Shown here one piece after another: positions 1 through 10,559 of a stretch of 64,000 nt of DNA. The stretch is from Pseudomonas fluorescens NCIMB 11764 (lineage in GTDB: Bacteria; Pseudomonadota; Gammaproteobacteria; Pseudomonadales; Pseudomonadaceae): positions 6,468,001-6,532,000 of the forward strand of contig NZ_CP010945.1 in the NCBI RefSeq assembly GCF_000293885.2. The letters are read 5' to 3'. Numbering within the stretch: position 1 is the first letter of the stretch; every line of letters starts with the position of its first letter. The notes under the pieces are model-generated. The model ran no database searches. It was not told where the DNA came from and was given only the letters and a program-made list of their open reading frames with translations. A program made the translations under genes and the position numbers.

Positions 1-1039
<1,039 letters not shown>

Positions 1040-1069
1040 TTATAGCGCAAACCCCGGTTTTAGCCGGGT

Positions 1070-1085
1070 TTACGGCAATGCGACA
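1070..1085 (-). promoter_or_regulatory. Second candidate ArgR half-site upstream of aruC
   Basis: Minus-strand TGTCGC-ATTGCCGT-AA fits the ArgR half-site pattern. A weak upstream partner beginning CTGCGC lies 21 bp away in the same orientation. Together with the 1019 site it supports ArgR control of aruC in the 941-1227 gap. That gap otherwise holds only a short GC hairpin near 1049-1072 and the start region of the LRR gene. Confidence 0.5.
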
Positions 1086-1227
1086 TATAGCGTCGCAAAG
1101 GCGCAGTTTAAACCGGCGGCACAGGTTATAGGCAGGCTTGTGAAGCGGTGCGGTAATTATGTACCGCACGCCATGCTTCATCGTCTGTTTTGCTGCGCGT
1201 CCATCCAAACGCTAAGGGATTAGCGCA

Positions 1228-4200
1228 ATGACCCAGCATCACCCCGAGCTCACGGCTCAGCCAGACACGCATTTTCAGCATGTATTCCACAATCTGCCCG
1301 ATTGGGTAATAACAGCATCGCCCGCCACCCGGCGCGCGCTCAAGAGCGCACCGCTGGATATTCCTGGCTGGCACACCACAGCAACCCGCCAGCAGCATGA
1401 GGCACTGAAAACAGCCAACACGCACTACCTGACCCAGCGCAACCACCTGGAATCCATGCTGGATAAATTGCAGAACGCCCGGGACTTTGCCGAACCGCTT
1501 CTGCAAGACGCATTGAGAACCCGGTACGGACTGGAACTGGACGTCAAGACGACCTTCCTGCGCCTGTACATCCCGCAGACCATTCCATGGTTCCCGATCA
1601 AGACCGGTGCAGCGCGCACCTGGACGGTATCGCTGCTCGACGCCGTCCTGCACAACTTTCAGGAGTCGGAAACCGAAACCGAGGCCTACGAATCAGCCTC
1701 GACGTTCATCACCGAACCCTCGCCCACGGGGCAATTCGAGACATTACCGGCGATCAAGCGCCAACTCTCCATTCAGCATTTCACCCGGTTATGCAGGGAG
1801 CTGGATATCGGCGCTCGATACGAGACATACCTCAAGGAAAACCTGGGATTTACCAACCCGGTGGCGGCTGCCGTGTTGAGGTCGAGCGTGATCAAGACAC
1901 ACAAGGCCGCCCTGCTTTCAGCCCTGCAACTGGCCCAGCTCCGGGCCGACCTGCCGCAGGACGCCTGTCAGTCGATTCTCGACATTCTCGAGGGCCGGGA
2001 AAACGTGGGGCTGGACAACTGGCGACTGCACTGCCACGACCTGAAAATCATGTCTTCATTGCTGACGGGCATCGTCATTTTCGCACCGAGGCTTGAGCTC
2101 ACCGCCCAGCGCTCACGGATCATCGCCTACATCCCCGACGATCCGGAACATCCGCTCAAACAGTACCCCGACACCCTGGCGTTCATGACCGAGCTGACCC
2201 GCAAACTGCGCGCTCCGGCTTATCAGGCGTTCTTCAGCCGGTTCATCGATCATCAGGAACGAGGACACTTTTTCGCCGACCTCAACAGCCGTCTCAGCGC
2301 GGTCACCTGGCATGAACACCAGCGCGGTGATCCGCTGCCGAGCTGGCGCGATACCCCCATCGACACGCCCAACCTGCAGTTCTCGGTCAGTCAGATCAGT
2401 CACGACCTGGGGACACACCTCTACCAGCAGCAACTGAACAAGATCCTCAATGACGGGCGCACGCTTGCGGTCTCTACCGCCAGTGCCGACCGAGCGGCAC
2501 GGTGGGCGGCATGGGACGCCTTCAGCAATATCGCCAAAAAGATCCTTGAAGTGGCGTCGTTCGCTGCCCTGCCTTTTGTTCCGTTTCTGGGCGAGATAAT
2601 GCTGGGCTACATGGCCTACCAAGTGCTCGACGACGCCTTCGAAGGCATCATTGACTGGGCCGAAGGCCTGAAAACCGAAGCGTTCGGGCACTTGATGACG
2701 ATCGTTGAGACGGTGGTGGAACTCGGCACGTTCGTGGTGGGCGGCGCCATGGCAGCCAATGCGTTCAACGGCCTCATGTCTCGCGAGGCGGTGACGCTGA
2801 TTTCCCCGCTCAAACCGGTCGAAACAGCCCCAGGCAAAACCCGATACTGGAAACAGGACCTGACCCCTTACGAACAGTCTGTTGATTTGCCGGACCCTGC
2901 CCCACGCGATCATCTCGGTTTATATCAGCACGAGGGCAAAACCCTGGCTCGCGTTGAAGACAAGCTCTACTCGGTCAAGCTGGACAGCAAGACTGGCCGC
3001 TTTCAGATTCAACATCCGAACCGGGCCGATGCCTATCAGCCCGCTCTGCGCCACAACCATCATGGCGCCTGGCAGACCCTGCTGGAGCGACCGCTGACAT
3101 GGGACCGGGAAACCGTACTGCGCCGACTTGGCCAGAGCGTCGAGTCGTTCAACACTGCCGAGCGCGAGCAAATCCTGCAGATCAGCGGTTTTCACGACAA
3201 CGTGCTGCGCGAGATGCATGTCGAGAATCAGCGCCCGCCTTCGCTTCTGACCGACACGATCAAGCGCCTCAACATCGACCGCGACATTCAGGCACTGGTC
3301 GAGCAGACCGGCAGCGAACATCCCGATCGCTATCAGGCGTTGAATCAGCGCTCATCGTTGTTCCAGTCTCGCTACCGCGAACTCGAAAAAACCGACGACC
3401 GCCATGTTCAACTGCTGCAAGGCGAGGTGCGCGGACTGCCCACGGATATCGCGCAAGAACTGGTGAGCAACGCAACCGGCACCGAGCTGAAACAAATGCA
3501 CAGCGGGCGCTTGCCGCAACGGCTCAAGGATGTAGCACTGAAAGCCATGGACGCGGTGCGTGTCGCCAGAGCCTACGAGGGTTTTTATCTGGAGGGCATG
3601 GAAACGGCGGATACCCATCGTCTGGCCCTGCACACGCTTGAGTCACTGCCCGGCTGGCCCGCTCGCCTGCGCATCGAGGTCAGGGAGTTTTCCCATGAAG
3701 GGACGTTGCGCGACAGCATCGGCGAACCCGACGCGCCCCTCCTCAGGACATTGGTGTACGCCGAGGACGGCACTTACAAGGTCCATGACAACACTGAACT
3801 GCCGGGCGACTTTTATCAGGCCATCCTTCAGGCATTGCCTGAAACGGAGCGCAACGCGATGGGCCTTTCTGTCGACGACGGGCCGATACTCAAACAACGC
3901 ATTGTCCGGCAAGCACAGCACAAACCGGAGTTGCGCGCGCTTCTGGCCAAGCACCCCAACCGAAAACCCTTCTATGACCCGACGACCATGCGCCTGCCCG
4001 GAGGAACGGCGGGTTACCAACGCATCGGTCGCCCGACACCGACACTCAATGACAGGGTTCGCGAGGTGTATCCAGGCCTGCGCCAGGATGAACTCAGCGC
4101 CATCGTTGCCCGCTTGCAACGCCACCCCGATGGTGCTCGCGTGGAGCTTTCGCGCCTGCGCAATGAAATGGAACGGCTGCACGAGGATCTGGGCCGCTGG

Positions 4201-5943
4201 ATAAACGAAGCGCCCACCGTGCACCCCGAAACCAGGCTTCCACTGAGCGAGCTGGAACAACAGGCCCAGCAGCACAACCGACGGTTGCTGGCCCAGGAAA
4301 TCCAGCGCAGCTGGCGCAGACTGTCAGACCGGGACCTGGGCGCTGCGGACAGCAGTGACCGATACATACTGCGGTTCGCGGAACCGATTCTGGGTGATCT
4401 GCCGGTTCTGACGGCGGACTTCAGCCACGTTTCCCTGCTGGCCCTTGAAGGCAGTCGTGCAGAGCAAGGCATTCACGGGTTTCTGCAACGTTTCAATGAC
4501 CTTCGTCGCCTCGATTTGCGCCAGTTTTCGATGACCACCCTGCCCGAGGCGATTCCACGGATGGCCAACCTCGATGCGTTGCTGCTCAACGACTGTGCAA
4601 TCACGTTCGATGCCGCCACCTGGACAAGGCTGACCTCATTGAAAAAACTGGTGATGCTGGACCTGTTCCGGAACCCATTCACCACGACACCCAGCATCGA
4701 GTTCATGCCGGAACTGGTGCACCTGGACCTGAGCGAAACAGGTCTGACGGAATTCCCCGCCAGCGCCATCACGCACCCCAAGCTCGACGCGCTCATGCTG
4801 ATCGACAACCGAATCACCGAGCTGCCTGCCGGGTTGTTCGAGAGCAAGGTCTACGACAAGCGTGGCATCCACCTCGCGGACAATCCGCTCGTCGACAGCG
4901 ATCGACATCTCATCAAGCTGCATTACCTCGAAACCTCATACGATCTGGGTGTCTATGCCCCCGAGGCAGATATCGTGCGTGTCAGGGCGCTATACCCGAA
5001 CATGGAGATCGAGCAGGCGAGCGATTTCGTCTACGAATTGCCGGGAACCCTGGAGGATGGCCGGGTAGAACTGACCAGGCTGGAAACAGAGCTCGCTCAA
5101 TTGAGCAGCGACCTGGCGGCATGGACCACCGACCTGCCGCCGCTTCACCCACGCACGGGCGAACCGTTCAACGAGCGCCAGGTGTCTGCCGAGCACGCCA
5201 ACCGCAATGAATTCATGCAAACGCTGCAGCAATGCTGGCGGCATCAGAGCGAACTGGACGACTTCAATGAAGCGCTCGAGCCCACGTTTGATCTGATCAT
5301 CAGTTCCCGGATAACGGGAGAGCTGCCCACCCTCAGCGCCGACTTCAGCCATGTCTCGACGCTGGAACTGCAAAGTGTCGATGGCGTGACCCGGATCGGC
5401 CACTTTCTCGACGCCTTCCCCAATCTCAAAAGCCTGAGACTGCGTGAGTGTGACCTCGGCACCCTTCCCGAGGCCGTGTTCAAGATGGGTCGACTGCGGT
5501 CACTGTCACTGTCTGACTGCCGCATCACTTTGTCAGCGGAATCGGCAAACGCATTGGCGGGAATGGAGCAGCTGGACTATCTGGACCTGAGCCTCAACCC
5601 TTTGGGTCGAGCGCCCGATCTGAGTCAAATGAAGGAGCTCTCGACCGTCCTCCTTGCCGAGACCGGCATCACCGAATTGCCCCGTGGCCTGCTGCAGCTG
5701 GAGGAACTGGATTGGGCCGACCTGAGCGATAACGCCATCACCGACATCCCGAGCGACATCATGGAAGTGCCCGTGGAAGTGGCAGAGAACATCAGTCTTC
5801 GAGGCAATCCTTTTTCCGAGGAAAGCGTGTTACGGCTGATCGACTACTACCAGAGCACAGGCACGGATTTCGGTGTGGAAGAAGTGATCAATCGAGGTGA
5901 GATTCAGGTTTCATCCACGGAGGGGTCCGAAGTCGACGAGTAA
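1228..5943 (+). CDS. Giant DUF6543/LRR toxin-like protein lacking a visible NEL domain
   Basis: A 1571-residue protein of the Pseudomonas family annotated as DUF6543 or dermonecrotic-toxin-domain LRR proteins. The N-terminal region carries the family segment IPWFPIKTGAARTWTVS near residues 115-135. Hydrophobic stretches with small residues lie around 435-515 and could insert into membranes. Two leucine-rich-repeat blocks lie at about 1050-1225 and 1350-1530. Each is preceded by a related helical segment (VREVYPGL... and VRALYPNM...), so the last ~630 residues are two copies of one module. Family members often continue into a C-terminal NEL E3 ubiquitin ligase. This one stops about 40 residues after the last LRR, and I see no NEL-like region. 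No signal peptide is evident. The gene lies between argR and aruC, opposite in strand, and its stop is 8 bp from the argR stop. A target-cell effector role is inference. ATG start with a weak AAGGG upstream. Confidence 0.8.
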   Translation: MTQHHPELTAQPDTHFQHVFHNLPDWVITASPATRRALKSAPLDIPGWHTTATRQQHEALKTANTHYLTQRNHLESMLDKLQNARDFAEPLLQDALRTRYGLELDVKTTFLRLYIPQTIPWFPIKTGAARTWTVSLLDAVLHNFQESETETEAYESASTFITEPSPTGQFETLPAIKRQLSIQHFTRLCRELDIGARYETYLKENLGFTNPVAAAVLRSSVIKTHKAALLSALQLAQLRADLPQDACQSILDILEGRENVGLDNWRLHCHDLKIMSSLLTGIVIFAPRLELTAQRSRIIAYIPDDPEHPLKQYPDTLAFMTELTRKLRAPAYQAFFSRFIDHQERGHFFADLNSRLSAVTWHEHQRGDPLPSWRDTPIDTPNLQFSVSQISHDLGTHLYQQQLNKILNDGRTLAVSTASADRAARWAAWDAFSNIAKKILEVASFAALPFVPFLGEIMLGYMAYQVLDDAFEGIIDWAEGLKTEAFGHLMTIVETVVELGTFVVGGAMAANAFNGLMSREAVTLISPLKPVETAPGKTRYWKQDLTPYEQSVDLPDPAPRDHLGLYQHEGKTLARVEDKLYSVKLDSKTGRFQIQHPNRADAYQPALRHNHHGAWQTLLERPLTWDRETVLRRLGQSVESFNTAEREQILQISGFHDNVLREMHVENQRPPSLLTDTIKRLNIDRDIQALVEQTGSEHPDRYQALNQRSSLFQSRYRELEKTDDRHVQLLQGEVRGLPTDIAQELVSNATGTELKQMHSGRLPQRLKDVALKAMDAVRVARAYEGFYLEGMETADTHRLALHTLESLPGWPARLRIEVREFSHEGTLRDSIGEPDAPLLRTLVYAEDGTYKVHDNTELPGDFYQAILQALPETERNAMGLSVDDGPILKQRIVRQAQHKPELRALLAKHPNRKPFYDPTTMRLPGGTAGYQRIGRPTPTLNDRVREVYPGLRQDELSAIVARLQRHPDGARVELSRLRNEMERLHEDLGRWINEAPTVHPETRLPLSELEQQAQQHNRRLLAQEIQRSWRRLSDRDLGAADSSDRYILRFAEPILGDLPVLTADFSHVSLLALEGSRAEQGIHGFLQRFNDLRRLDLRQFSMTTLPEAIPRMANLDALLLNDCAITFDAATWTRLTSLKKLVMLDLFRNPFTTTPSIEFMPELVHLDLSETGLTEFPASAITHPKLDALMLIDNRITELPAGLFESKVYDKRGIHLADNPLVDSDRHLIKLHYLETSYDLGVYAPEADIVRVRALYPNMEIEQASDFVYELPGTLEDGRVELTRLETELAQLSSDLAAWTTDLPPLHPRTGEPFNERQVSAEHANRNEFMQTLQQCWRHQSELDDFNEALEPTFDLIISSRITGELPTLSADFSHVSTLELQSVDGVTRIGHFLDAFPNLKSLRLRECDLGTLPEAVFKMGRLRSLSLSDCRITLSAESANALAGMEQLDYLDLSLNPLGRAPDLSQMKELSTVLLAETGITELPRGLLQLEELDWADLSDNAITDIPSDIMEVPVEVAENISLRGNPFSEESVLRLIDYYQSTGTDFGVEEVINRGEIQVSSTEGSEVDE

Positions 5944-5951
5944 GGCCGCCG

Positions 5952-6932
5952 TCAGCCTCGTTCCGATGGCACCGACGACAACTCGAACGGACTGCTGCTG
6001 CGCCGCTGGTTGCGATCTTCCCGCGGCGTGGCGCCGAAGAAGTTGCGGTAGGCACTGGAGAAATGCGGCCCCGAAGAGAAGCCACACGACAGGCCGATCT
6101 GAATGATCGACTTGCTGGTTTGCATCAACATCTGCCGGGCCTTGTTCAAACGCAGTTCCAGGTAGTACTGGCTCGGCACCCGGTTGAGGTATTGCTTGAA
6201 GATGCGCTCCAGCTGCCGACGGGACACGCACACATGCTGGGCGATTTCGTCGGTGGTCAGCGGTTCTTCGATGTTGGCTTCCATCAGCAACACCGCTTGG
6301 GTGAGCTTCGGGTGGCTGGAACCGAGGCGGTTCTGCAGCGGAATGCGTTGGCGCTCGCCGCCTTCGCGAATGCGCTCGACCACCAGCTCCTCGGACACGG
6401 CGCCAGCGAGTTCGGCGCCGTGATCACGGGCCAGCACGGCCAGCAACAGATCGAGAACCGACAGACCGCCGCACGCGGTCAGGCGATCGCGATCCCAGTC
6501 GAACAGGTGACTGGTGGCGATGACTTTCGGGAAACGCTCGGCGAAATCGTCCTGCCAGCGCCAGTGCACGGCAGCGCGATAACCGTCGAGCAAACCGAGT
6601 TGCGCCAATGGGTAGACACCGGCCGACAGACCGCCAATCACGCACCCGGCACGCACCAGTTGTTTCAGCGAACTGCTGAGCGCCGGCGCAAGTGCGGTCG
6701 GCGGCTCATCGGCGAGCAGGAACAGTTTCTGGAAATGTTCGAGCTTGCCGGCCCAGGGTTCCCCCGGCAATTGCCAGGCGCCCTCGGTCGGCGGTTCGGC
6801 CTGCAAGAACGACAGTTCGTAGACCACGTCCGGATGCACACGCTGGGCAACACGCAAGGCCTCCTCAGCCAGCGCAAGCGTCAGTGCTTTAGTGCTGGGC
6901 CAAATCAGGAAACCAATTCGATGGGCAGTCAT
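5952..6932 (-). CDS. argR: Arginine-responsive AraC-family regulator ArgR
   Basis: 326-residue regulator. The N-terminal class I glutamine-amidotransferase-like domain (about 1-190) includes the GGLSAGVYPLAQLG elbow. A C-terminal AraC-type double helix-turn-helix follows (about 220-310), with SRRQLERIFKQYL and CGFSSGPHFSSAYR. Pseudomonas ArgR binds L-arginine, activates aot and aru catabolic genes and represses biosynthetic ones. The longer reading frame to 7112 runs into REP sequence, so ATG at 6932 (MTAHRIGFLIWPS), which matches the known protein length, is chosen. It is last in the aotJQMOP-argR array, separated from aotP by a REPIN. Confidence 0.93.
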   Translation of the reverse strand: MTAHRIGFLIWPSTKALTLALAEEALRVAQRVHPDVVYELSFLQAEPPTEGAWQLPGEPWAGKLEHFQKLFLLADEPPTALAPALSSSLKQLVRAGCVIGGLSAGVYPLAQLGLLDGYRAAVHWRWQDDFAERFPKVIATSHLFDWDRDRLTACGGLSVLDLLLAVLARDHGAELAGAVSEELVVERIREGGERQRIPLQNRLGSSHPKLTQAVLLMEANIEEPLTTDEIAQHVCVSRRQLERIFKQYLNRVPSQYYLELRLNKARQMLMQTSKSIIQIGLSCGFSSGPHFSSAYRNFFGATPREDRNQRRSSSPFELSSVPSERG

Positions 6933-7024
6933 GGCGGGCAATCCGAAACGAAAACAGTGATGAAGGCATGGGCCAATGCTAGCCCGTAAATGAACGCATA
7001 TCTCAAAACCAGCACAGATCAAAC

Positions 7025-7114
7025 TGTGGGAGCTGGCCTGCCAGCGATGGCCGCGTGTCGGTGCCAGATATGTAAACTGTCCCACCGCTATCGCTGGCAG
7101 GCCAGCTCCCACAG
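7025..7114. repeat. REPIN (inverted REP pair) between aotP and argR
   Basis: Two inverted copies of the palindromic unit TGTGGGAGCTGGCCTGCCAG, at about 7025-7051 and 7087-7114, form a long stem with an irregular loop. This is the Pseudomonas extragenic REP family that recurs at 11851, 31781 and 48078. It may lower read-through from aotP into argR. Confidence 0.9.
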
Positions 7115-7177
7115 GGATCGGAGCCGGCCTTCAGGTTGCGAAGCATGCACTATCCCGGTGCGCAACGGGAGTTCGGT

Positions 7178-7942
7178 TTACTTCAGGCTGCCCGAGAGGA
7201 ATTGTTGCAAGCGTTCGGACTGTGGATTGACCAGCACCTCACGCGGGTTGCCGCTTTCTTCGACGACACCTTTGTGCAGGAACACCAGTTGGTTCGACAC
7301 TTCACGGGCGAAGCCCATTTCGTGCGTGACCACCACCATGGTCCGGCCTTCCAGCGCCAGGGCCTGCATGACCTTCAGCACGTCGCCGACCAGTTCCGGG
7401 TCGAGGGCCGAGGTCGGTTCGTCGAACAGCATCACCTCGGGTTCCATCGCCAGGGCACGGGCAATCGCCACGCGCTGTTGCTCGCCGCCGGACATGTGGC
7501 CCGGGTAGGCATCCTTACGATGCGCCACGCCGACCTTGTTCAGGTAGTGCTCGGCTTTCTCGCGGGCTTCGGCCTTGGACATGCCGAGCACGTGGACCGG
7601 CGCTTCCATGATGTTTTCCAGCGCGGTCATGTGCGACCACAGGTTGAAATGCTGGAACACCATCGACAGGCGCGAACGCATGCGTTGCAGCTGTTTCGGG
7701 TCGGCGGCCTTCAGCGCGCCGTCCTTGTTGGCCACCAGTTTCAGCTCTTCGTTGTTGAGCAGAATTTTGCCCGCGTGCGGCTGCTCCAGCAGGTTGATGC
7801 AGCGCAGGAAAGTACTTTTGCCGGAGCCACTGGAGCCGATGATACTGATCACATCACCAGCCGCCGCTTTCAGGGACACGCCCTTGAGCACTTCGTGACT
7901 GCCATAGCGTTTATGCAGGTCTTGGACTTCAAGTTTGTACAT
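7178..7942 (-). CDS. aotP: Arginine/ornithine ABC transporter ATP-binding protein
   Basis: 254-residue ABC ATPase of the polar amino acid class, energising uptake of arginine and ornithine with AotJ, AotQ and AotM. Walker A is GSSGSGKST, the signature MSGGEQQR, Walker [13 protein letters not shown], and the switch histidine sits in [13 protein letters not shown] at 7942 ([14 protein letters not shown]) gives the length of the P. aeruginosa protein; a five-codon longer frame lacks a better ribosome site. It follows aotO by 27 bp in one operon. Confidence 0.95.
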   Translation of the reverse strand: MYKLEVQDLHKRYGSHEVLKGVSLKAAAGDVISIIGSSGSGKSTFLRCINLLEQPHAGKILLNNEELKLVANKDGALKAADPKQLQRMRSRLSMVFQHFNLWSHMTALENIMEAPVHVLGMSKAEAREKAEHYLNKVGVAHRKDAYPGHMSGGEQQRVAIARALAMEPEVMLFDEPTSALDPELVGDVLKVMQALALEGRTMVVVTHEMGFAREVSNQLVFLHKGVVEESGNPREVLVNPQSERLQQFLSGSLK

Positions 7943-7969
7943 GCGGTCGGTTCTCACAAAAACAGTCAG

Positions 7970-9082
7970 TCAGTCGTTGAGCAAGCGCCCGTGACGCAGC
8001 GCTTCGCGCCCCGCCACCTTGGCCAGCCAGAAACCGGGTTGGGCATAACGCAGCCGTTCAATGGCAAACAGCACCCCGGACGTACCAGCACACACCGTGC
8101 TGACCCGATCCGATAACGGATCGATCACTTCGAAAATCTCGTCGCCGGCTTCGATCCACTCACCGGGTTTACGCAAGAAACTGATCACGCCCGGATGCGG
8201 CGCGAACAGCAATTCGGTGCCTTCGAACGGCATGCCTTCGCAAGCTTCTTGCGCCGGTTTCGGCCATTCGCCGCTGATCAAGCCTTGTTCGGCGAGGAAC
8301 GCCAGAATGCCTTCGGCGTAAGCCTCGGCATCAGCGCGACCGGTGTCGGCCTGACCACCCAGTTCAATGGTGGTCGCCAGGCAGGCCAGCGGAATCTGCG
8401 CGTCCGGGAACTGACGCGACAGACGCAGCCACGGCAACGAGCAGGCTTCGTCGAAGGAACTGCCGCCGGAATCTTCCGCCAGCAGGCCCACTTTCACATT
8501 CAGGTGCGCGGCAAGCGAACGCCATTGCGGCCAGTGTTGCGGCAAGGCGTACATATGCAGCGCAGCTTCGGCGTCGCAATGCAGATCCAGCACGACGTCG
8601 GCGGTGCAGGCGTGGCTGAGCAGCACGCGCTGCATGCCTTGCAACTGGCTGCTCGCCTCAGGCAATGCGGCCAGATGATCGCTCATGGCCTGACGGATCA
8701 AGCGGATATTGGCATGTGGATCGTCGCCCAGATGCCCTTCCAGCTCAGCGGCCACCGGCGCGCTCAGCTCGACGAAATCCCGGTTGAAATTCTTGCCGCT
8801 GCCCGCTTCGAAACGTCCTTGATGATTGCCTTGCAGCAGCTGACCGAGGCCCAGTGGATTGGCCACCGGCACCAGCTCGATCACGCCGTTGAGCAAGCCC
8901 TTGGCTTCGAGTTCGGTCAGGCGTTTTTTCAGCTCCCAGGCGGTGCGCATGCCCGGCAGTTCATCGGCGTGCAGGCTGGCCTGGATGTAAGCCTTGCGCT
9001 CGCCGCTGCCGAAGCGGAACACCGAAATCTGGCGTTCGCTTCCGAGGTGGCTCCACGGCAATGGATGATCGATGCGTTCCAT
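7970..9082 (-). CDS. aotO: Succinylglutamate desuccinylase/aspartoacylase-family protein of the aot operon
   Basis: 370 residues of the AstE/AspA zinc carboxypeptidase-like family. The zinc-site segment QASLHADELPG is near residue 35, and a downstream VVLDLHCD supplies the further histidine. In Pseudomonas aotO lies within the aot operon but is not required for transport; its substrate is not settled. The gene starts 1 bp after aotM ends, so translation is probably coupled. It could deacylate an arginine-pathway intermediate, which is inference. Confidence 0.85.
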   Translation of the reverse strand: MERIDHPLPWSHLGSERQISVFRFGSGERKAYIQASLHADELPGMRTAWELKKRLTELEAKGLLNGVIELVPVANPLGLGQLLQGNHQGRFEAGSGKNFNRDFVELSAPVAAELEGHLGDDPHANIRLIRQAMSDHLAALPEASSQLQGMQRVLLSHACTADVVLDLHCDAEAALHMYALPQHWPQWRSLAAHLNVKVGLLAEDSGGSSFDEACSLPWLRLSRQFPDAQIPLACLATTIELGGQADTGRADAEAYAEGILAFLAEQGLISGEWPKPAQEACEGMPFEGTELLFAPHPGVISFLRKPGEWIEAGDEIFEVIDPLSDRVSTVCAGTSGVLFAIERLRYAQPGFWLAKVAGREALRHGRLLND

Positions 9083-9083
9083 A

Positions 9084-9782
9084 TCAGTGCTTCCGCGGGG
9101 CCAGATAGCCCAGCCAGCGGCGCTCGGCCAGTTTGAACAGCTTCACCAGAATGAAGGTCAGGCACAGGTAGAACACACCAGCGGTGATGTAAGCCTCGAA
9201 CGGCAGGTAGAACTGAGCGTTGACCGTGCGCGCGGCACCGGTGATGTCGATCAGGGTCACGATGGAGGCCAGACTGGTGGTCTGCAGCATCATGATCACT
9301 TCGTTGCTGTACTGCGGCAGCGCACGGCGCAGGGCCGACGGCAGCAGGATGCGTTTGTACATCTTGAAGCGCGACATGCCCATGGCCTTGGCCGCTTCGA
9401 TTTCACCGTTCGGCGTAGCGCGCAGGCTGCCGGCGATGATTTCCGCGGTGTAGGCGCTGGTGTTGATCGCGAAGGCCAGGCACGCACAGAACGTCGCGCT
9501 GGACAGCCACGGCCACAGGAAGCTTTCGCGTACCGCTTCGAATTGCGCCAGCCCGTAGTAGATCAAAAACAGCTGCACCAGCATCGGCGTGCCGCGGATC
9601 ACGTAGGTGAAGAGCCAGGCCGTCATGTTGACGGCTGCGTTCTTCGAGACGCGCATCAGGCCCAGCGGCAAGGCCGCCAGCAGACCGAAAAACAGCGACA
9701 GCGCGAGCAATTTGAGGGTGGTCACCAGGCCGCCGAAGTACAGCGGCAAGGCCTCCCAAATGACGTTGTAGTCGAAGATCAT
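9084..9782 (-). CDS. aotM: Arginine/ornithine ABC transporter permease AotM
   Basis: 232-residue inner-membrane permease of the HisM/GlnP type with about five hydrophobic segments. The EAA loop EIEAAKAMGMSRFKMYKRILLP, which contacts AotP, is near residues 145-165. It pairs with AotQ to form the channel. Its start overlaps the aotQ stop by four bases (ATGA), showing translational coupling. Confidence 0.94.
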   Translation of the reverse strand: MIFDYNVIWEALPLYFGGLVTTLKLLALSLFFGLLAALPLGLMRVSKNAAVNMTAWLFTYVIRGTPMLVQLFLIYYGLAQFEAVRESFLWPWLSSATFCACLAFAINTSAYTAEIIAGSLRATPNGEIEAAKAMGMSRFKMYKRILLPSALRRALPQYSNEVIMMLQTTSLASIVTLIDITGAARTVNAQFYLPFEAYITAGVFYLCLTFILVKLFKLAERRWLGYLAPRKH

Positions 9783-10468
9783 AGATCAGCCGCCCTTACG
9801 CCTACCGAGTAGCGCTTCTCAAGGTGACGCAATGCCAGCAACGAGACACTGGTGATCACCAGGTACATCGCCGCCACTGCGAGGAAGAAGGTGAAAGGCT
9901 CGCGGGTGGCATCTGCCGCCTGCTTGGCCTTGAACATCATGTCTTGCAGTCCCACCACCGAAATCAGCGCGGTGGCCTTGGTCAACACCAGCCAGTTGTT
10001 GGTGAAGCCCGGAATCGCCAGACGAATCATCTGCGGCACCAACACCCGGAAGAACACCTGAAAACTGCTCATGCCGTACGCCATGCCGGCCTCTGCCTGC
10101 CCCTTCGGGATCGCCATGAACGCGCCACGGAAGGTTTCCGACAGGTACGCACCGAAGATGAAGCCCAGGGTGCCGATACCGGCGGCCAACGGGTTCAGGT
10201 CGATGTAATCGTCATAGCCCAGCATCGGCGCGACGCGATTGAGCAGGTCCTGACCACCGTAGAAAATCAGCAGGATCAGCACCAGGTCGGGAATCCCGCG
10301 GATGACCGTGGAATACAGATCGCCCAGCCAGGCCAGCCAGCGCACCGGGGAAAGACGCAGCGCAACGCCGATCAGCCCCAGAAGGATGGCCAGGGCCATG
10401 GACGACAAGGCGAGCTGAAGCGTCAGCCATGCGCCATCGAGGATGACAGCCCCGTAGCCTTTCAACAT
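9779..10468 (-). CDS. aotQ: Arginine/ornithine ABC transporter permease AotQ
   Basis: 229-residue HisQ-type permease with hydrophobic segments and the EAA loop (GQAEAGMAYGMSSFQVFFRVL). It forms the transmembrane heterodimer with AotM. It follows aotJ across a 91-bp gap containing a stable stem-loop at 10498-10538, which probably reduces aotQ expression relative to the binding protein. The adjacent family-typical RDS segment VIRGIPDLVLILL is present. Confidence 0.94.
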   Translation of the reverse strand: MLKGYGAVILDGAWLTLQLALSSMALAILLGLIGVALRLSPVRWLAWLGDLYSTVIRGIPDLVLILLIFYGGQDLLNRVAPMLGYDDYIDLNPLAAGIGTLGFIFGAYLSETFRGAFMAIPKGQAEAGMAYGMSSFQVFFRVLVPQMIRLAIPGFTNNWLVLTKATALISVVGLQDMMFKAKQAADATREPFTFFLAVAAMYLVITSVSLLALRHLEKRYSVGVRAADL

Positions 10469-10497
10469 GATTCAGGTCCTCGAAAGTTGGGATGAAA

Positions 10498-10538
10498 AAA
10501 TGGCGCAAACCTCAGAGATCCTGCTGCTTGCGCCATTT
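10498..10538. terminator. Intercistronic stem-loop between aotJ and aotQ
   Basis: AAATGGCGCAA at 10498-10508 pairs perfectly with TTGCGCCATTT at 10528-10538 around a 19-base loop. On the transcript it lies just after the binding-protein gene. Such hairpins are known to stabilise or partly terminate mRNA so that periplasmic binding protein exceeds membrane components. Confidence 0.7.
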
Positions 10539-10559
10539 CGGACTTGTCGCCTGGACGTG

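Noticed and set aside
7136..8116. 326-codon plus-strand frame over aotP
   Set aside because: Antisense to aotP, which has all ABC ATPase motifs.
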